From JAAYEB01 sp035306725 (GTDB lineage: Bacteria > Fibrobacterota > Chitinivibrionia > Chitinivibrionales > Chitinispirillaceae), in NCBI GenBank assembly GCA_035306725.1, contig DATGNN010000291.1:1-34038 (forward strand): a stretch of 34,038 bases of DNA, read 5' to 3'. Position 1 is the first letter of the stretch; each line of letters starts with the position of its first letter. The notes below the pieces were generated by a model. That model had not been told where the DNA came from and did no database searches. It was given only the letters and a program-made list of their open reading frames with translations. Below, piece by piece: positions 24,184-33,957 of this stretch. The position numbers and the translations under genes are program-made.

Positions 24184-25809
24184 ATGCAAAAACTTCGCTC
24201 GGAAACTACAGATACAAAAAATCAAAACCAACAGGCTAATCAGTCGACAAATGGAACCAGACGGGCTGTTTCTATTGCTGCTGTTATAATGATGGGGTCG
24301 GTATTACTGAGTAGAATCACCGGATTACTCAGGGAACAGGTACTGGCAAACTTCGGTGGTACAAGCATTGAAATGGATGCTTATGTTACAGCTTTTCTGA
24401 TACCGGAACTCTTGAATCATTTTCTAGCCGGAGGTTTGCTCTCAACCACGTTTATTCCGATTTTTCAGAAACATACTGTTGCCGGGAACAGAAATTATGC
24501 CTGGAAATCCTTTTCTAATCTATTGTCAATTGGCACAGCGCTCTTTATTGTTGTAATACCTGTAACAATGATTCTTACCCCTCGTTTGCTTGGAGTTATG
24601 GGATCAGGGATTTCTGATCCTCAGGTTCTTTCTTTGACAGTAAAAATGACTCGAATTATTCTCCCGGCACAGGTTCTGTTTTATATAGGAGCTTTCTTTT
24701 CTGCTGTTCAGATGGCTGAACAAAAATTCTTTTTACCTGCGCTTGCACCTCTTTTTTACAATATCGGAATAATAATGGGCGGGATTTTTCTGGGGCCAAA
24801 ATTGGGAGTTGAAGGGTTTGCCTGGGGCGTTCTGATAGGTGCTTTTCTCAGTAATATTATAATTCAACTCCCTGGTGCAATCCGAACAGGAATGAAATTT
24901 TCATTTCGTTTTGATTTTCACGATCCGGACCTAAACATTTATATAAGAAAGACAATCCCGCTTGTATTGGGAATCGGTATGGCTTTTTCAAACGAAATAT
25001 TTTTCCGTTTTTTCGGATCTTTTTTACCTGAAGGTGCGACATCGAGTGTTAATTATGCCCTTAGAACGATGATGATGATTGTAGCTGTTTTTGGACAATC
25101 TTCCGGAGTCGCTTTTTATCCTTTCCTTTCCAGAATGGCTGCCCGGAACCAGATCGAAAAAATGGACCAGCTGGTAAACTCTGTTCTTACCAGAATCGCA
25201 TCTTTCATTATTCCAATATCAGTTGTCATGATGTTGCTTTCTGAGCAGATTATATCAATACTGTTTGAATACGGTAATTTTACTCATGAATCGACATTAA
25301 AAACAGCATCTGTATTTTCTGTGTATCTGACAGGCTGCTTTACATTTTCTTCTTCAATGATTATGACCCGTACTTTTTATGCCATGCAAAACACAATGCT
25401 TCCCATGATTATATCGACGACCATCTCGCTAATAAGCATCCCGTTATACCTGGTTTTCAGCCGTTTTTGGGGAGCCCCTGGAATTGCACTTGCATCTGTT
25501 ATTGCAATGACAATTCAGTTTCTGGTGCTTTATCTGGCATGGCAGATAAAAATGGTAAAATGGAGAAATACAAAAAGAACCGCTTTGATAATTGCAAAGA
25601 TAATTTTGATTTCGCTTATAGGGGCGGGTGTTGGCCTGCTGATTAAAAACTGGACTAATGAATTTATTGTTTCAGGCAGCCTGCTGTTCAAAAACCTGAT
25701 GATATCAGTGATGTCCGCACTCCCTTCATTGTTAATAGTAGCAATATTTTATGAACTCAGCGGTGTGCAGAACATCAGGAAAACTTTGCAGATATTTAAA
25801 AGGAAATGA
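24184..25809 (+). CDS. murJ: Lipid II flippase MurJ
   Basis: A 541-residue membrane protein with about 14 membrane helices, which moves the peptidoglycan precursor lipid II across the inner membrane. Family marks: GSVLLSRITGLLREQVLANF near the N-terminus (with the key Arg residues), AFLIPELLNHFLAGGLLSTTFIPIF, PALAPLFYNIGIIMGG, and FGQSSGVAFYPFLSRMAA. A hydrophilic, Asn/Gln-rich start of about 25 residues precedes the first helix. No ribosome site is clear. It stands between the histone-gene terminator and the convergent ptsP gene, so it appears to be a single gene. Confidence 0.95.
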   Translation: MQKLRSETTDTKNQNQQANQSTNGTRRAVSIAAVIMMGSVLLSRITGLLREQVLANFGGTSIEMDAYVTAFLIPELLNHFLAGGLLSTTFIPIFQKHTVAGNRNYAWKSFSNLLSIGTALFIVVIPVTMILTPRLLGVMGSGISDPQVLSLTVKMTRIILPAQVLFYIGAFFSAVQMAEQKFFLPALAPLFYNIGIIMGGIFLGPKLGVEGFAWGVLIGAFLSNIIIQLPGAIRTGMKFSFRFDFHDPDLNIYIRKTIPLVLGIGMAFSNEIFFRFFGSFLPEGATSSVNYALRTMMMIVAVFGQSSGVAFYPFLSRMAARNQIEKMDQLVNSVLTRIASFIIPISVVMMLLSEQIISILFEYGNFTHESTLKTASVFSVYLTGCFTFSSSMIMTRTFYAMQNTMLPMIISTTISLISIPLYLVFSRFWGAPGIALASVIAMTIQFLVLYLAWQIKMVKWRNTKRTALIIAKIILISLIGAGVGLLIKNWTNEFIVSGSLLFKNLMISVMSALPSLLIVAIFYELSGVQNIRKTLQIFKRK

Positions 25810-25852
25810 CTGTTTGATCCTCTTCTTTTCTGCAAAAAACCTTCAATCCTGT

Positions 25853-28090
25853 TCAGGCCATGATTTTCGCGATTTCAGAGATTTTTTCTGCTTTTAATGC
25901 CTCGCGGGTCAGTATTTGGGCATCCGGCAGATTTAATTTATTAATAAAACTTTGAACTATGGAAAAAAACGAAGCATCAATACTCAACTCATGTATACCA
26001 GCACCTAAAAGAAATGGGATATATAATTTCTGATGTGCCATATCGCCACATACGGAAATGCCAATGTTGTGTCTGATTGCTGAATCTGCTATGAGTTTTA
26101 TGGAGCGCAGAACCGCAGGATGGTGTGGAACGTAAAGATCAGCGACCTTCTCATTGGTTCTGTCTACTGCCAGGATGTACTGTATTAGATCATTGGTGCC
26201 AATGGAAAAGAAATCAGCGTATTTTGCCAGATTATCAATTATTGATATTACGGCAGGTACTTCAATCATGATTCCAATCTTTGGATTGGCGTTGTGTTCT
26301 ATTCCCATCTGTTGCAGTTCCTTCAGGCATTGGTTAACTGTCGTTTTAGCTTCAAGCAACTCTTCAACAGATGAAATGAATGGAAACATTATCCTGATAG
26401 ATGCACCTCTGCCTGCTCTTAAAATTGCCCGGATCTGTTGTCTGAACAGTTCTTTGTTGGAAAGAGAAAAGCGGATCGACCTCATTCCAAGAAATGGATT
26501 CTGTTCTTTTGTCCAGTCAAAATACGAGAGAACCTTGTCACCGCCTATATCAAGTGTCCTGAATGTTATTTCTTTACCCGGCATCTCTTCAATCAGACGG
26601 CGGTAAACAACATACTGCTCTTCTTCAGAAGGAAAATCGTTTCTTATAAGAAATGGAAATTCAGTTCTGTAAAGCCCTATGCCATCTGTATAAATTTTTC
26701 GGGCAAGACTGATATCCGAAAGCAGATTGATATTGGTACACAAGCGGATTCTTTGTCCATCTTTGGTATAAGTATGCTTTTGTAATTGCCATTTTTTTAA
26801 ACTGATTCTGGTATTAGCCAAATTGCGGTTACTGATTTTGGAAATAATTTCTGGTAAAGGGTTAATGTAAAGATTCCCGGTTTCTGCATCAAGAAGAGCC
26901 CTTGTTTCATCCTGAACAGAAAACAGCTTTTGAGAATCGATTATAACCATTGGTATCTGAAGTGATCGGGCCAGTATCGACAAGTGAGAGGTTACACCTC
27001 CGGTAACAATCACTACACCCAGAGCCTGTTCACTTGAAAGTCTGAGTATATCAGAAGGGAACAGTTCCCTTGCTACTATAATATGGTTTTTACATTTATA
27101 TAAATCGGTAATTTCGGTTACAAGATTTCCAAGCAGTCTAATACTGAGATCCTCAATGTCCTTTACCTTCTCCTTTATATAGGAATTTGTACCATGAGAA
27201 AAAATATCAATATAATGCCTTGTGACTGTAATTATTGCACGTGGCGGCGAAACTCCGGCTTCAATTTTCCTGCCTATGGTTCCTACAAATTCATTATCTT
27301 TCAACAATAAAAGCTGGGCTGTAAATATCAATGATGCGGCATCAGAAAGTTTCTCTTCAACTCTGGCCTGTAAGTCTTCTAACTGGTGTTCGGTGATTTC
27401 AATAGCTTTATGAAAATCATTGATATCATAATTTCTGCTGAAATTACGTTTTTCAATTGTTTCGAAATTTTTGTCTTTATCGATAATTCTTATCGGACCA
27501 ATTGCAAATCCCTGTGATGCTACTTTGCCCTTAAGAACTTTTGGTATGCGAAAACGGGGTTTTTTGTCAATAATGGAGCCGGATTTTAAATAGATCAACA
27601 AACGGGCATTCTCCAGCATGTTTGCCAGTTGTGATGCAACTGCACGAAGAGTCTGAATGTCTTTTTCCTTGAATTCACGCCTGCTTTCACGCTGGACAAC
27701 AAGCACTCCGATTCTGGATATACCTCTTATAATTGGTACCGCTAAAAACGCATCAAATTTTTCTTCAGCTATTCCTGGAATAAATTTGAATTTTGGATGA
27801 GATTTACCGACTCTTTCATAAACAGGCCGCAGTTCTTTAAGCGCAAGTCCTGTAAGTCCTTCACCATATTTTAACCGTATGGAATCTGTTGATTCAGTCT
27901 CGAGGCCGCATGTTGCTTTAAGCACAAGCTCCTTCTTTGCTTCTTCATAAAGGTAAATCGAACATACAGCAGCATCAAGGTGGCGTGCTACCATATAAAC
28001 AATTTTTTGAAGAAATGCTTCTATACTCCGTGCATCAGTAAAAACCTCGTTGATTTCACCGATATCACATATTAACTGAATTGGATCCAT
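25853..28090 (-). CDS. ptsP: Phosphoenolpyruvate-protein phosphotransferase with GAF domain (EI-Ntr type)
   Basis: A 745-residue enzyme I of the nitrogen-type phosphotransferase system, passing phosphate from phosphoenolpyruvate to an HPr-like protein. In order: GAF sensor domain (about 15-165), enzyme I N-terminal domain (about 185-330; GKVASQGFAIGPIRI), phospho-His domain with GGVTSHLSILARS (His369), and the PEP-binding barrel (about 430-720; GLYRTEFPFL, FRTLDIGGDK, SIGTNDLIQYILAVDR, and the catalytic Cys681 in ISVCGDMA). All key residues are kept, so it should be active. No NPr or EIIA-Ntr gene is in the window. It converges with murJ and its ribosome site is weak. Confidence 0.94.
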   Translation of the reverse strand: MDPIQLICDIGEINEVFTDARSIEAFLQKIVYMVARHLDAAVCSIYLYEEAKKELVLKATCGLETESTDSIRLKYGEGLTGLALKELRPVYERVGKSHPKFKFIPGIAEEKFDAFLAVPIIRGISRIGVLVVQRESRREFKEKDIQTLRAVASQLANMLENARLLIYLKSGSIIDKKPRFRIPKVLKGKVASQGFAIGPIRIIDKDKNFETIEKRNFSRNYDINDFHKAIEITEHQLEDLQARVEEKLSDAASLIFTAQLLLLKDNEFVGTIGRKIEAGVSPPRAIITVTRHYIDIFSHGTNSYIKEKVKDIEDLSIRLLGNLVTEITDLYKCKNHIIVARELFPSDILRLSSEQALGVVIVTGGVTSHLSILARSLQIPMVIIDSQKLFSVQDETRALLDAETGNLYINPLPEIISKISNRNLANTRISLKKWQLQKHTYTKDGQRIRLCTNINLLSDISLARKIYTDGIGLYRTEFPFLIRNDFPSEEEQYVVYRRLIEEMPGKEITFRTLDIGGDKVLSYFDWTKEQNPFLGMRSIRFSLSNKELFRQQIRAILRAGRGASIRIMFPFISSVEELLEAKTTVNQCLKELQQMGIEHNANPKIGIMIEVPAVISIIDNLAKYADFFSIGTNDLIQYILAVDRTNEKVADLYVPHHPAVLRSIKLIADSAIRHNIGISVCGDMAHQKLYIPFLLGAGIHELSIDASFFSIVQSFINKLNLPDAQILTREALKAEKISEIAKIMA

Positions 28091-28775
28091 AATTTATATA
28101 CGTCTTTGTAAAAAAAAACGTGAAAAAAAATTTAAGGGCTTGACTTCACCTGAATGGTAAAAACCTTTAAACATAACACATTAACGACATTACTTTAACG
28201 GTTTTATTCACAACAGTCCGGCATAAGCTTCCATACAGGGAAAATCATCAGTTGGTATATTAATCATTATCGCATTAAACTATTTTGATAATTTTGTTGT
28301 GTAATTTATCGAAAATAATAAAAATATTAAATCTTATTTAAAATAATTTGTGCTTAAGTAGTCAAACGTTTTTCTCTGATTAAATTCTGCACATATCGTG
28401 ACATGGCTATGAAAATGATTGATGATGTATACCTGGCAGGCGGTAGATATATCAACTGCAAGAATAAAAAAGATGAAAACCAGATATCAATGAACGGATT
28501 TGTAAACAGTTTCTGCTTTTTATAAAAACTCAGATGTTTATCTTTGATCTACAAAATGTTATTTTTACCAGATGGCTGAATCTCTATCGGCACATCTTCA
28601 TCATCTGTTGTTAGAGGAATACACCGGTTGCCCGCAGTACCTTGCATATAATGATCCATGGCTTATTGCCGTTGGGGCAAGAAGATTGTAGCTTCCAGGT
28701 TCTTTCTGTAATACAGAATGAGGTTTTATTTGAGATCAGGTAACTTTAAATTCATAAAAAATTGATATTAACTGC
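28091..28775. other. Gene-poor stretch between ptsP and rubrerythrin
   Basis: About 690 bases, AT-rich, holding only two frames of about 40 codons (28403 and 28572, plus strand) without ribosome sites or known motifs. The 5' regions of both divergent genes should lie here; no hairpin or clear promoter is seen apart from the one next to rubrerythrin. Confidence 0.5.
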
Positions 28776-28790
28776 TTATAATCATTTCAA
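28776..28790 (+). promoter_or_regulatory. PerR/Fur-like box overlapping a -10 element before rubrerythrin
   Basis: TTATAATCATTTCAA matches the PerR consensus TTATAATTATTATAA at 12 of 15 positions and contains a perfect TATAAT (28777-28782), 31 bases before the gene. No good -35 is seen. Peroxide-responsive repression of rubrerythrin is known elsewhere, so the match is plausible, but AT-rich DNA makes such matches common. Confidence 0.4.
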
Positions 28791-28812
28791 ATATTAAATC
28801 AGGAGGTTAAAC

Positions 28813-29388
28813 ATGCCGGATATTAAAGGCACACGTACAGAAAAAAATCTGCTGGCTGCATTTGCTGGTGAATCTCAGGCTTACAACCGCTACACTTTTG
28901 CTGCCAAAGTCGCAAAAAAAGAGGGTTATGAACAGATCGCAGCCATATTTACCGAAACCGCAGATAATGAACAGCAGCATGCCAAACGATTCTTTCGTTT
29001 TCTCACAGGCGGCATGGTGGAAATTAATGCACCATATCCTGCTGGTGTTACAGGCACAACAGCAGAAAATCTTAAGGCTGCTGCCGATGGAGAAAATGAG
29101 GAGTATTCAAAACTTTATCCGGAATTTGCAAAAGTAGCAATTGAAGAGGGTTTCCCACAGATTGCAGCTCAGTTTAATTCTGTATCAAGTGTTGAACAGC
29201 ACCACGAAGAGAGATTTCTGATGCTTCTTAAAAATGTTGAGGAAAAAACAGCATTTAAAAAAGCAGAAACAACAAAATGGAAATGCCGTAAATGTGGATA
29301 TATTCATGAAGGAACACAGGCACCGGCAAAGTGTCCGTGCTGTGAACATCCACAAGGGTATTTTGAAATCCTTACGGATAATTATTGA
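28813..29388 (+). CDS. rbr: Rubrerythrin
   Basis: A 191-residue rubrerythrin, a non-haem diiron peroxidase that detoxifies hydrogen peroxide in anaerobes using electrons from rubredoxin-like donors. The ferritin-like part carries the diiron ligands: AFAGESQAYNRY (Glu20), ADNEQQHAKRF, EENEEYSKLYPEFA-like helix, and SVEQHHEERF. The C-terminal rubredoxin-like part has Cys158 and Cys161 (KCRKCGY) and Cys174 and Cys177 (CPCCEHP). A full AGGAGG site lies before the ATG, and a strong terminator follows, so it is a single-gene transcript. It points to an anaerobic or microaerophilic host. Confidence 0.96.
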   Translation: MPDIKGTRTEKNLLAAFAGESQAYNRYTFAAKVAKKEGYEQIAAIFTETADNEQQHAKRFFRFLTGGMVEINAPYPAGVTGTTAENLKAAADGENEEYSKLYPEFAKVAIEEGFPQIAAQFNSVSSVEQHHEERFLMLLKNVEEKTAFKKAETTKWKCRKCGYIHEGTQAPAKCPCCEHPQGYFEILTDNY

Positions 29389-29396
29389 AAGTTTTG

Positions 29397-29428
29397 AGGC
29401 AGGAATTACATTCCTGCCTTTTTTTTTG
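29397..29428 (+). terminator. Intrinsic terminator after rubrerythrin
   Basis: A 10-bp perfect stem (AGGCAGGAAT, 29397-29406, with 29410-29419), 3-base loop, then nine Ts. Confidence 0.93.
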
Positions 29429-29803
29429 AAAAATTTATTGCAAAACAGACTTCTTACTAAAATTGGTCCTATTCCGTATTATATTTTTATCCCTTAGGTT
29501 ACTTCTGAAGTCTGGATGTTTAATAGCAGGGCAGCCTTTGGATTTGAAGACATAATATGCGTATGTACTTCCTTGTTAATCGCTGCAAAAGGATCGTTTC
29601 TGATTCAAATTTAAAACGAATACCGCTAAGACTGTCTGGAACACTTTTGTCCAAAATAGATCAGCGAACAGGTGCCCGGTTCTTGTTCACAGGGTAAAAG
29701 TGCTGAAAGCCGGATATCAAAGCCATTTATTTAGCTTTTGGGAAGTTATCCTGTAAAAAATAATAAGTTTTCATATAATTGTTTACTGAATAGAGAGTGT
29801 GCA
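29429..29803 (+). other. Leader region of valS
   Basis: About 375 bases with no supported gene; one 46-codon plus-strand frame (29557-29697) has no ribosome site. I looked for a T-box (the specifier and TGG antiterminator parts used by some synthetase genes) and did not see one. Confidence 0.45.
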
Positions 29804-32473
29804 ATGGAAAAACAATACAATCCTTCACAGGTAGAAGATCGCTGGTATAAATACTGGATAGAAAAAAACCTTTTTCATGCTGATGAAAAATCCAGGAAGC
29901 CCGGGTACTCAATTGTAATACCTCCGCCAAATGTTACAGGTGTACTCCATATGGGACATGCACTGAACAATACTATTCAGGATATTTTGATACGGTATAA
30001 ACAGATGAGTGGTTTTGAAGCCCTTTGGATGCCTGGTACCGATCATGCCGGAATTGCTACCCAGAATGTAGTTGAACGGAAACTTGCAAAAGAAAAAAAG
30101 ACCCGTCATGATCTGGGCAGAGAAGCTTTTATTAAAAAAGTATGGGAGTGGAAAAATGAGTATCATGCAACTATTACAAATCAGCTGAAAAAGCTGGGGT
30201 GCTCATGTGACTGGGAACGTGAACGGTTTACTATGGATGAGGGATTATCAAAAGCTGTACGTAAAGTGTTCGTGCAATTGTATAATGAGGGATTAATATA
30301 TAAAGGAAAATACATTATTAACTGGTGTCCCAGGTGCCAGACTGCTTTGTCTGATGAGGAAGCAGAGCACAAGGAATTAAAGGGAAAACTGTACTATTTC
30401 CGTTATCCGTTTTCCGATGGAAACGGGTTTGTAACCATTGCAACAACTCGTCCCGAAACAATGCTGGGTGATACTGCTGTTGCTGTCAATCCAAAGGATG
30501 AACGGTATTCTAACATGGCAGGCAGAATGTTGAAACTTCCTATAGTAAATAGAGATATCCCGCTGGTAGCCGACGATTTTGTTGCAAAGGAGTTCGGAAC
30601 CGGAGCTGTAAAAGTTACGCCTGCACACGATCCCAATGATTTTCAAATGGGGCTGCGTCATGATTTTGAACCTGTTGTTATCATGGACGAAACCGGTCAT
30701 ATGACCGGACCGGTTCCCGATTCTTACAAAGGATTAGACCGGTTTGAAGCGCGGAAAAAAATAGTGGAGGATCTTACAGCCCTGGGTTTGCTTGAAAAAA
30801 TTGAAGAGCATTCTCATGCAGTAGGGCACTGTTACAGGTGTCATACTGTTGTGGAGCCATATTATTCCGATCAGTGGTTTGTAAAAATGAAACCATTGGC
30901 ACAAGGGGCTCTTAAAGCGGCTGTTGACAATGAAGTTTCTTTTTATCCGCAAAGATGGAAGAAGACTTATATTGATTGGATGGAAAATATCCGTGACTGG
31001 TGTATCTCACGGCAGATCTGGTGGGGACATCGTATCCCGGTATGGTATTGCGGATGCGGGGAAATTATCGTTTCTGAAGAAGCCCCAAAGAGATGTCCTG
31101 TATGTCAAAGTGAAAAACTGCATCAGGATGAGAATGTGCTCGATACCTGGTTTTCGTCATGGCTATGGCCTTTCTCTACTATGGGATGGCCCGATCAGAG
31201 TGCGGTTATGGATAAATTTTATCCAACCGATACCTTGATTACTGCACCAGAAATACTTTTTTTCTGGGTTGCAAGAATGATTATGGCCGGACTTCACTTT
31301 ACAGGAAAACTGCCGTTTCATGATGTAATTCTTCATGGTACGGTTCGCGATAAAACCGGTCGTAAAATGAGTAAATCACTGGGCAATTCAATTGATCCAC
31401 TGGAAATTATCCCGGTTTATGGAGCTGATGCACTCAGGTTTTCCATGATAATGATAACAGCGCAGGGTGCTGATGTTTATCTTGGTAAAGATACTTTTGA
31501 TATCGGAAGGAACTTTGCCAACAAACTCTGGAACGCATCCCGCTTCATTCTAAGTAATATTCAGGACAAGAAACAGTTTTCTTCACTGCCAGATAAAAAT
31601 GAGTTGAAAGCTGAAGACAGATGGATCTTAAGTAAACTTAACCATACGATCGAGAGTATTTGCAAAGCCCTGGATTTTTACAGGTTCAATGAGGTTTGTC
31701 ATTTAATATATGATTTTACATGGCATGAATTCTGTGACTGGTATATTGAAGCCAAAAAGCCGGATCTTTATCAAAATGAAGATCCGGCAAGACGGGATAA
31801 TGCCATTGCTGTTACAACGTGTGTACTGGGGACTGTCCTAAAACTGCTGCATCCGGTTATGCCGTTTATAACTGAAGAAGTCTGGTTTAATCTTTGTAAA
31901 AAAGTAAATTTTCCCGCTGTTATTGATAGTGAATCTGTAATGAATGCAAAATTTCCGGCTGCAGATAAATGTTTTATGGATAAAAATATTGAAGAAAAAT
32001 TCGGATTGCTTAAAGAGATAATTACAGCTTTGCGGACAATAAGGTCGGAAAATAATGTTCCGCCGGATAAATGGGGTAATGCTCTTATTATTCCAAATGA
32101 TGAAAACGTTTCCCGATGGTTGTCTTCACAGGTAAAGCTGATAAACCAGTTCTCTAAATTATCGTCAAGTGAGATCTCAATCTCTGCTCAAAAACCGGAT
32201 ATGGCAGGATCTGCTGTAGTAATGGGGAATCAGATCTATCTGCATCTGGAAGGGCTTATTGATATAAATGTCGAAATCGAAAGACTTACAAAGGAAATAG
32301 CGCGTGTACAAAACCTGATTGAGGCCAGCAAAAAACGGCTTCAAAACGAAAACTTTATATCCAAAGCTCCAGAAGAAGTAATAGAAAAGGAGCGTGAAAA
32401 ACAGCAGGGGCTTGCAATCAATCTGGAGAAACTTCAGAAAAATCTTGCAGCTCTTGAAAACAGGCAGGTATAG
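29804..32473 (+). CDS. valS: Valyl-tRNA synthetase
   Basis: An 889-residue class I synthetase that charges tRNA-Val. Motifs: the HIGH-type HMGH (His49) in PPPNVTGVLHMGHALNN, the editing-domain stretch TTRPETMLGDTAVAVNP, a Cys-rich knuckle CGCGEIIV...CPVC, WFSSWLWPFSTMGWP, the KMSKS loop at residues 521-525, and a C-terminal coiled coil (about 815-889) typical of ValS, which binds the tRNA. Length is normal. An ATG 22 codons upstream is in frame but the sequence before MEKQYNPSQVEDRWY is outside the family; GAGAG precedes this ATG. Confidence 0.97.
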   Translation: MEKQYNPSQVEDRWYKYWIEKNLFHADEKSRKPGYSIVIPPPNVTGVLHMGHALNNTIQDILIRYKQMSGFEALWMPGTDHAGIATQNVVERKLAKEKKTRHDLGREAFIKKVWEWKNEYHATITNQLKKLGCSCDWERERFTMDEGLSKAVRKVFVQLYNEGLIYKGKYIINWCPRCQTALSDEEAEHKELKGKLYYFRYPFSDGNGFVTIATTRPETMLGDTAVAVNPKDERYSNMAGRMLKLPIVNRDIPLVADDFVAKEFGTGAVKVTPAHDPNDFQMGLRHDFEPVVIMDETGHMTGPVPDSYKGLDRFEARKKIVEDLTALGLLEKIEEHSHAVGHCYRCHTVVEPYYSDQWFVKMKPLAQGALKAAVDNEVSFYPQRWKKTYIDWMENIRDWCISRQIWWGHRIPVWYCGCGEIIVSEEAPKRCPVCQSEKLHQDENVLDTWFSSWLWPFSTMGWPDQSAVMDKFYPTDTLITAPEILFFWVARMIMAGLHFTGKLPFHDVILHGTVRDKTGRKMSKSLGNSIDPLEIIPVYGADALRFSMIMITAQGADVYLGKDTFDIGRNFANKLWNASRFILSNIQDKKQFSSLPDKNELKAEDRWILSKLNHTIESICKALDFYRFNEVCHLIYDFTWHEFCDWYIEAKKPDLYQNEDPARRDNAIAVTTCVLGTVLKLLHPVMPFITEEVWFNLCKKVNFPAVIDSESVMNAKFPAADKCFMDKNIEEKFGLLKEIITALRTIRSENNVPPDKWGNALIIPNDENVSRWLSSQVKLINQFSKLSSSEISISAQKPDMAGSAVVMGNQIYLHLEGLIDINVEIERLTKEIARVQNLIEASKKRLQNENFISKAPEEVIEKEREKQQGLAINLEKLQKNLAALENRQV

Positions 32474-32504
32474 TACCAATTCGGGTGCTCCCGATTCTTC
32501 ATGA

Positions 32505-33722
32505 ATGTGTGAATTGAACAGAATATTTTATTTTAACTCTCTTTTCGATCTTGAACTGGGTAAGTTTTCTTCTCAGAAAGTGGAACAGGCCAGTGCAGAG
32601 ATGACAGTGCTTTTTGCACCGCTTGGTTCCAGGCAGGATCGAATACTGATGGGTATAGATGTTCATGATGATTACTGGAAATATCTTTATGTATGTGGAT
32701 TGAGTACACCGCAGCCGTTTCCTGTTACCGAAAAGGTAAATTGTAACAACAGGTTCAAGGGTGAAGCATGGGGATGGAACGAAAAATCTCTTTGCGTATT
32801 AAATCAAGCCGGTGCCAGTTGTTTTCATCCCGATACCGGGATCGTTGAAAAAGTAAATTCCCGATGTTTCAGCAACTATCTCGCAAAAAAGTATGAGTGG
32901 GGAGTTGGTGGATCTAAGTTTTCGTGCGATCTGGCAGATTACACAAAGATAGTATCTTCTCTCAGTAATAACTTTCCTCTTGTTATCAAGCCCGCATATG
33001 GTGGCTCCGGTTTTGGATTCAGGCAAATTAAATCTTTGGATCAGGCAGAGGAATATTTCAGTGATATCTCTTTTTTATCGAAACATGGCGGTTATGTGGT
33101 TGAACCATGGCATGAGCGTGTTTACGATTTATCTACAAGAGTAGAAATCGGTCATGATGGTTCTGTATCACTGATTCGTCATTTGAGACCGTGTGTAAAT
33201 ACATTCGGCGCATTTTATGGCATTTATCTTTCTCCACAGGACCCGGTATTGAAACTGTATGAAAAAGTTCTTGAAGATACAGCACTGAGTGTTTCAAAAG
33301 AGCTGTATTCTCAGGGATACTGGGGACCTGCAGGCCTCGATTCTTTCGTATACAAAGATCATCTGACAGGATGTCACAAGATTGCCTCTGTTATCGAAAT
33401 CAATGCCCGTCATGTCATGTCTGATATCGTTTTTGAGTTAAGGAATTCCTGTGCACAGGAAAAACACTGTTTTTTCAGGTTCATAAGTAGAAAAAAAGGG
33501 AAATTACCGGATAATTATAATAGTTTGAGTGAAATGCTTGGGGAAGAGGAATATAATCCGGTAACAAAAACAGGTATTATGTTGGTTAGTCCTCTTGAAG
33601 TTTATTTCAATAATAAATGGAGTAAACCGCTACGAAACGCATTTTTTATCGCTGCTGATTCGGAATCAGAGTTGTTTGAGCTGGATAAGAGGTTAAGAGA
33701 ACGATTGAGAAAAAATGTTTAG
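32505..33722 (+). CDS. ATP-grasp family protein
   Basis: A 405-residue protein with an ATP-grasp fold (about residues 120-320): LVIKPAYGGSGFGF supplies the ATP-contacting Lys162 and a glycine-rich loop, VVEPWHERVYDLSTRVEI is the central strand set, and VIEINARH carries the metal-binding Glu298 and Asn300. An N-terminal region (about 1-115) and a C-terminal one (about 330-405) are not recognised. ATP-grasp enzymes ligate carboxylates to amines or thiols; the substrate here is not known. No ribosome site is visible before the ATG; TTG at 32514 is an alternative. It follows valS by 31 bases, so it may be read from the same transcript. Confidence 0.8.
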   Translation: MCELNRIFYFNSLFDLELGKFSSQKVEQASAEMTVLFAPLGSRQDRILMGIDVHDDYWKYLYVCGLSTPQPFPVTEKVNCNNRFKGEAWGWNEKSLCVLNQAGASCFHPDTGIVEKVNSRCFSNYLAKKYEWGVGGSKFSCDLADYTKIVSSLSNNFPLVIKPAYGGSGFGFRQIKSLDQAEEYFSDISFLSKHGGYVVEPWHERVYDLSTRVEIGHDGSVSLIRHLRPCVNTFGAFYGIYLSPQDPVLKLYEKVLEDTALSVSKELYSQGYWGPAGLDSFVYKDHLTGCHKIASVIEINARHVMSDIVFELRNSCAQEKHCFFRFISRKKGKLPDNYNSLSEMLGEEEYNPVTKTGIMLVSPLEVYFNNKWSKPLRNAFFIAADSESELFELDKRLRERLRKNV

Positions 33723-33876
33723 ATATCCCAAAACTGCTTTTCATTCCCGGAAAGATCAATGTGGTCTTGGGTTCCACAGTTTGTGATCCAGAATCGGGTA
33801 GTTTGGTTAATTTTCTTAAAAAACTCTTTTCATGTTTATATAACAAATATATTTTGAATCAAAACAGGAGATAAAT
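33723..33876. other. Short gap before the trp leader
   Basis: About 150 bases without a gene. It must hold the promoter of the trp leader; a TATATT at 33848-33853 is a possible -10 element, but no -35 is clear. Confidence 0.35.
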
Positions 33877-33957
33877 ATGAACTTGGTATATAAATCAGAA
33901 ACAAGAGAAATTAACTTTTGGTGGCGAAGCTTTATTAACAGAGCGGTGCTGTCATAA
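33877..33957 (+). CDS. trpL: Tryptophan operon leader peptide
   Basis: A 26-residue peptide (MNLVYKSETREINFWWRSF then INRAVLS) with a strong ribosome site AGGAG six bases before the ATG. It has two adjacent Trp codons (33919-33924) in the context FWWRSF, close to the WWRTS of the Escherichia coli trp leader, and is followed 33 bases later by a terminator of the same type. In trp attenuation, shortage of charged tRNA-Trp stalls the ribosome at these codons and prevents termination. The regulated genes should start just beyond the right edge. Confidence 0.85.
   Translation: MNLVYKSETREINFWWRSFINRAVLS

Noticed and set aside
23719..24231. Long minus-strand frames (170 and 130 codons, Phe/Leu-rich) opposite the histone-like gene
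   Set aside because: They are antisense to the Lys-rich repeat tail: AAA/AAG codons read as TTT/CTT on the other strand. Low complexity, no ribosome site, and one crosses the terminator.
28403..28691. Two short plus-strand frames (about 40 codons each) before rubrerythrin
   Set aside because: No ribosome site, no motif; expected by chance in a 700-base gap.
29557..29697. A 46-codon plus-strand frame upstream of valS
   Set aside because: No ribosome site and no known motif; could be a relic, but not supported as a gene.
29429..29803. T-box riboswitch before valS
   Set aside because: I looked for the conserved T-box sequence and a terminator/antiterminator pair close to the gene and found neither.
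33646..33846. A 66-codon minus-strand frame opposite the end of the ATP-grasp gene
   Set aside because: Mostly a shadow of the ATP-grasp gene; no ribosome site.
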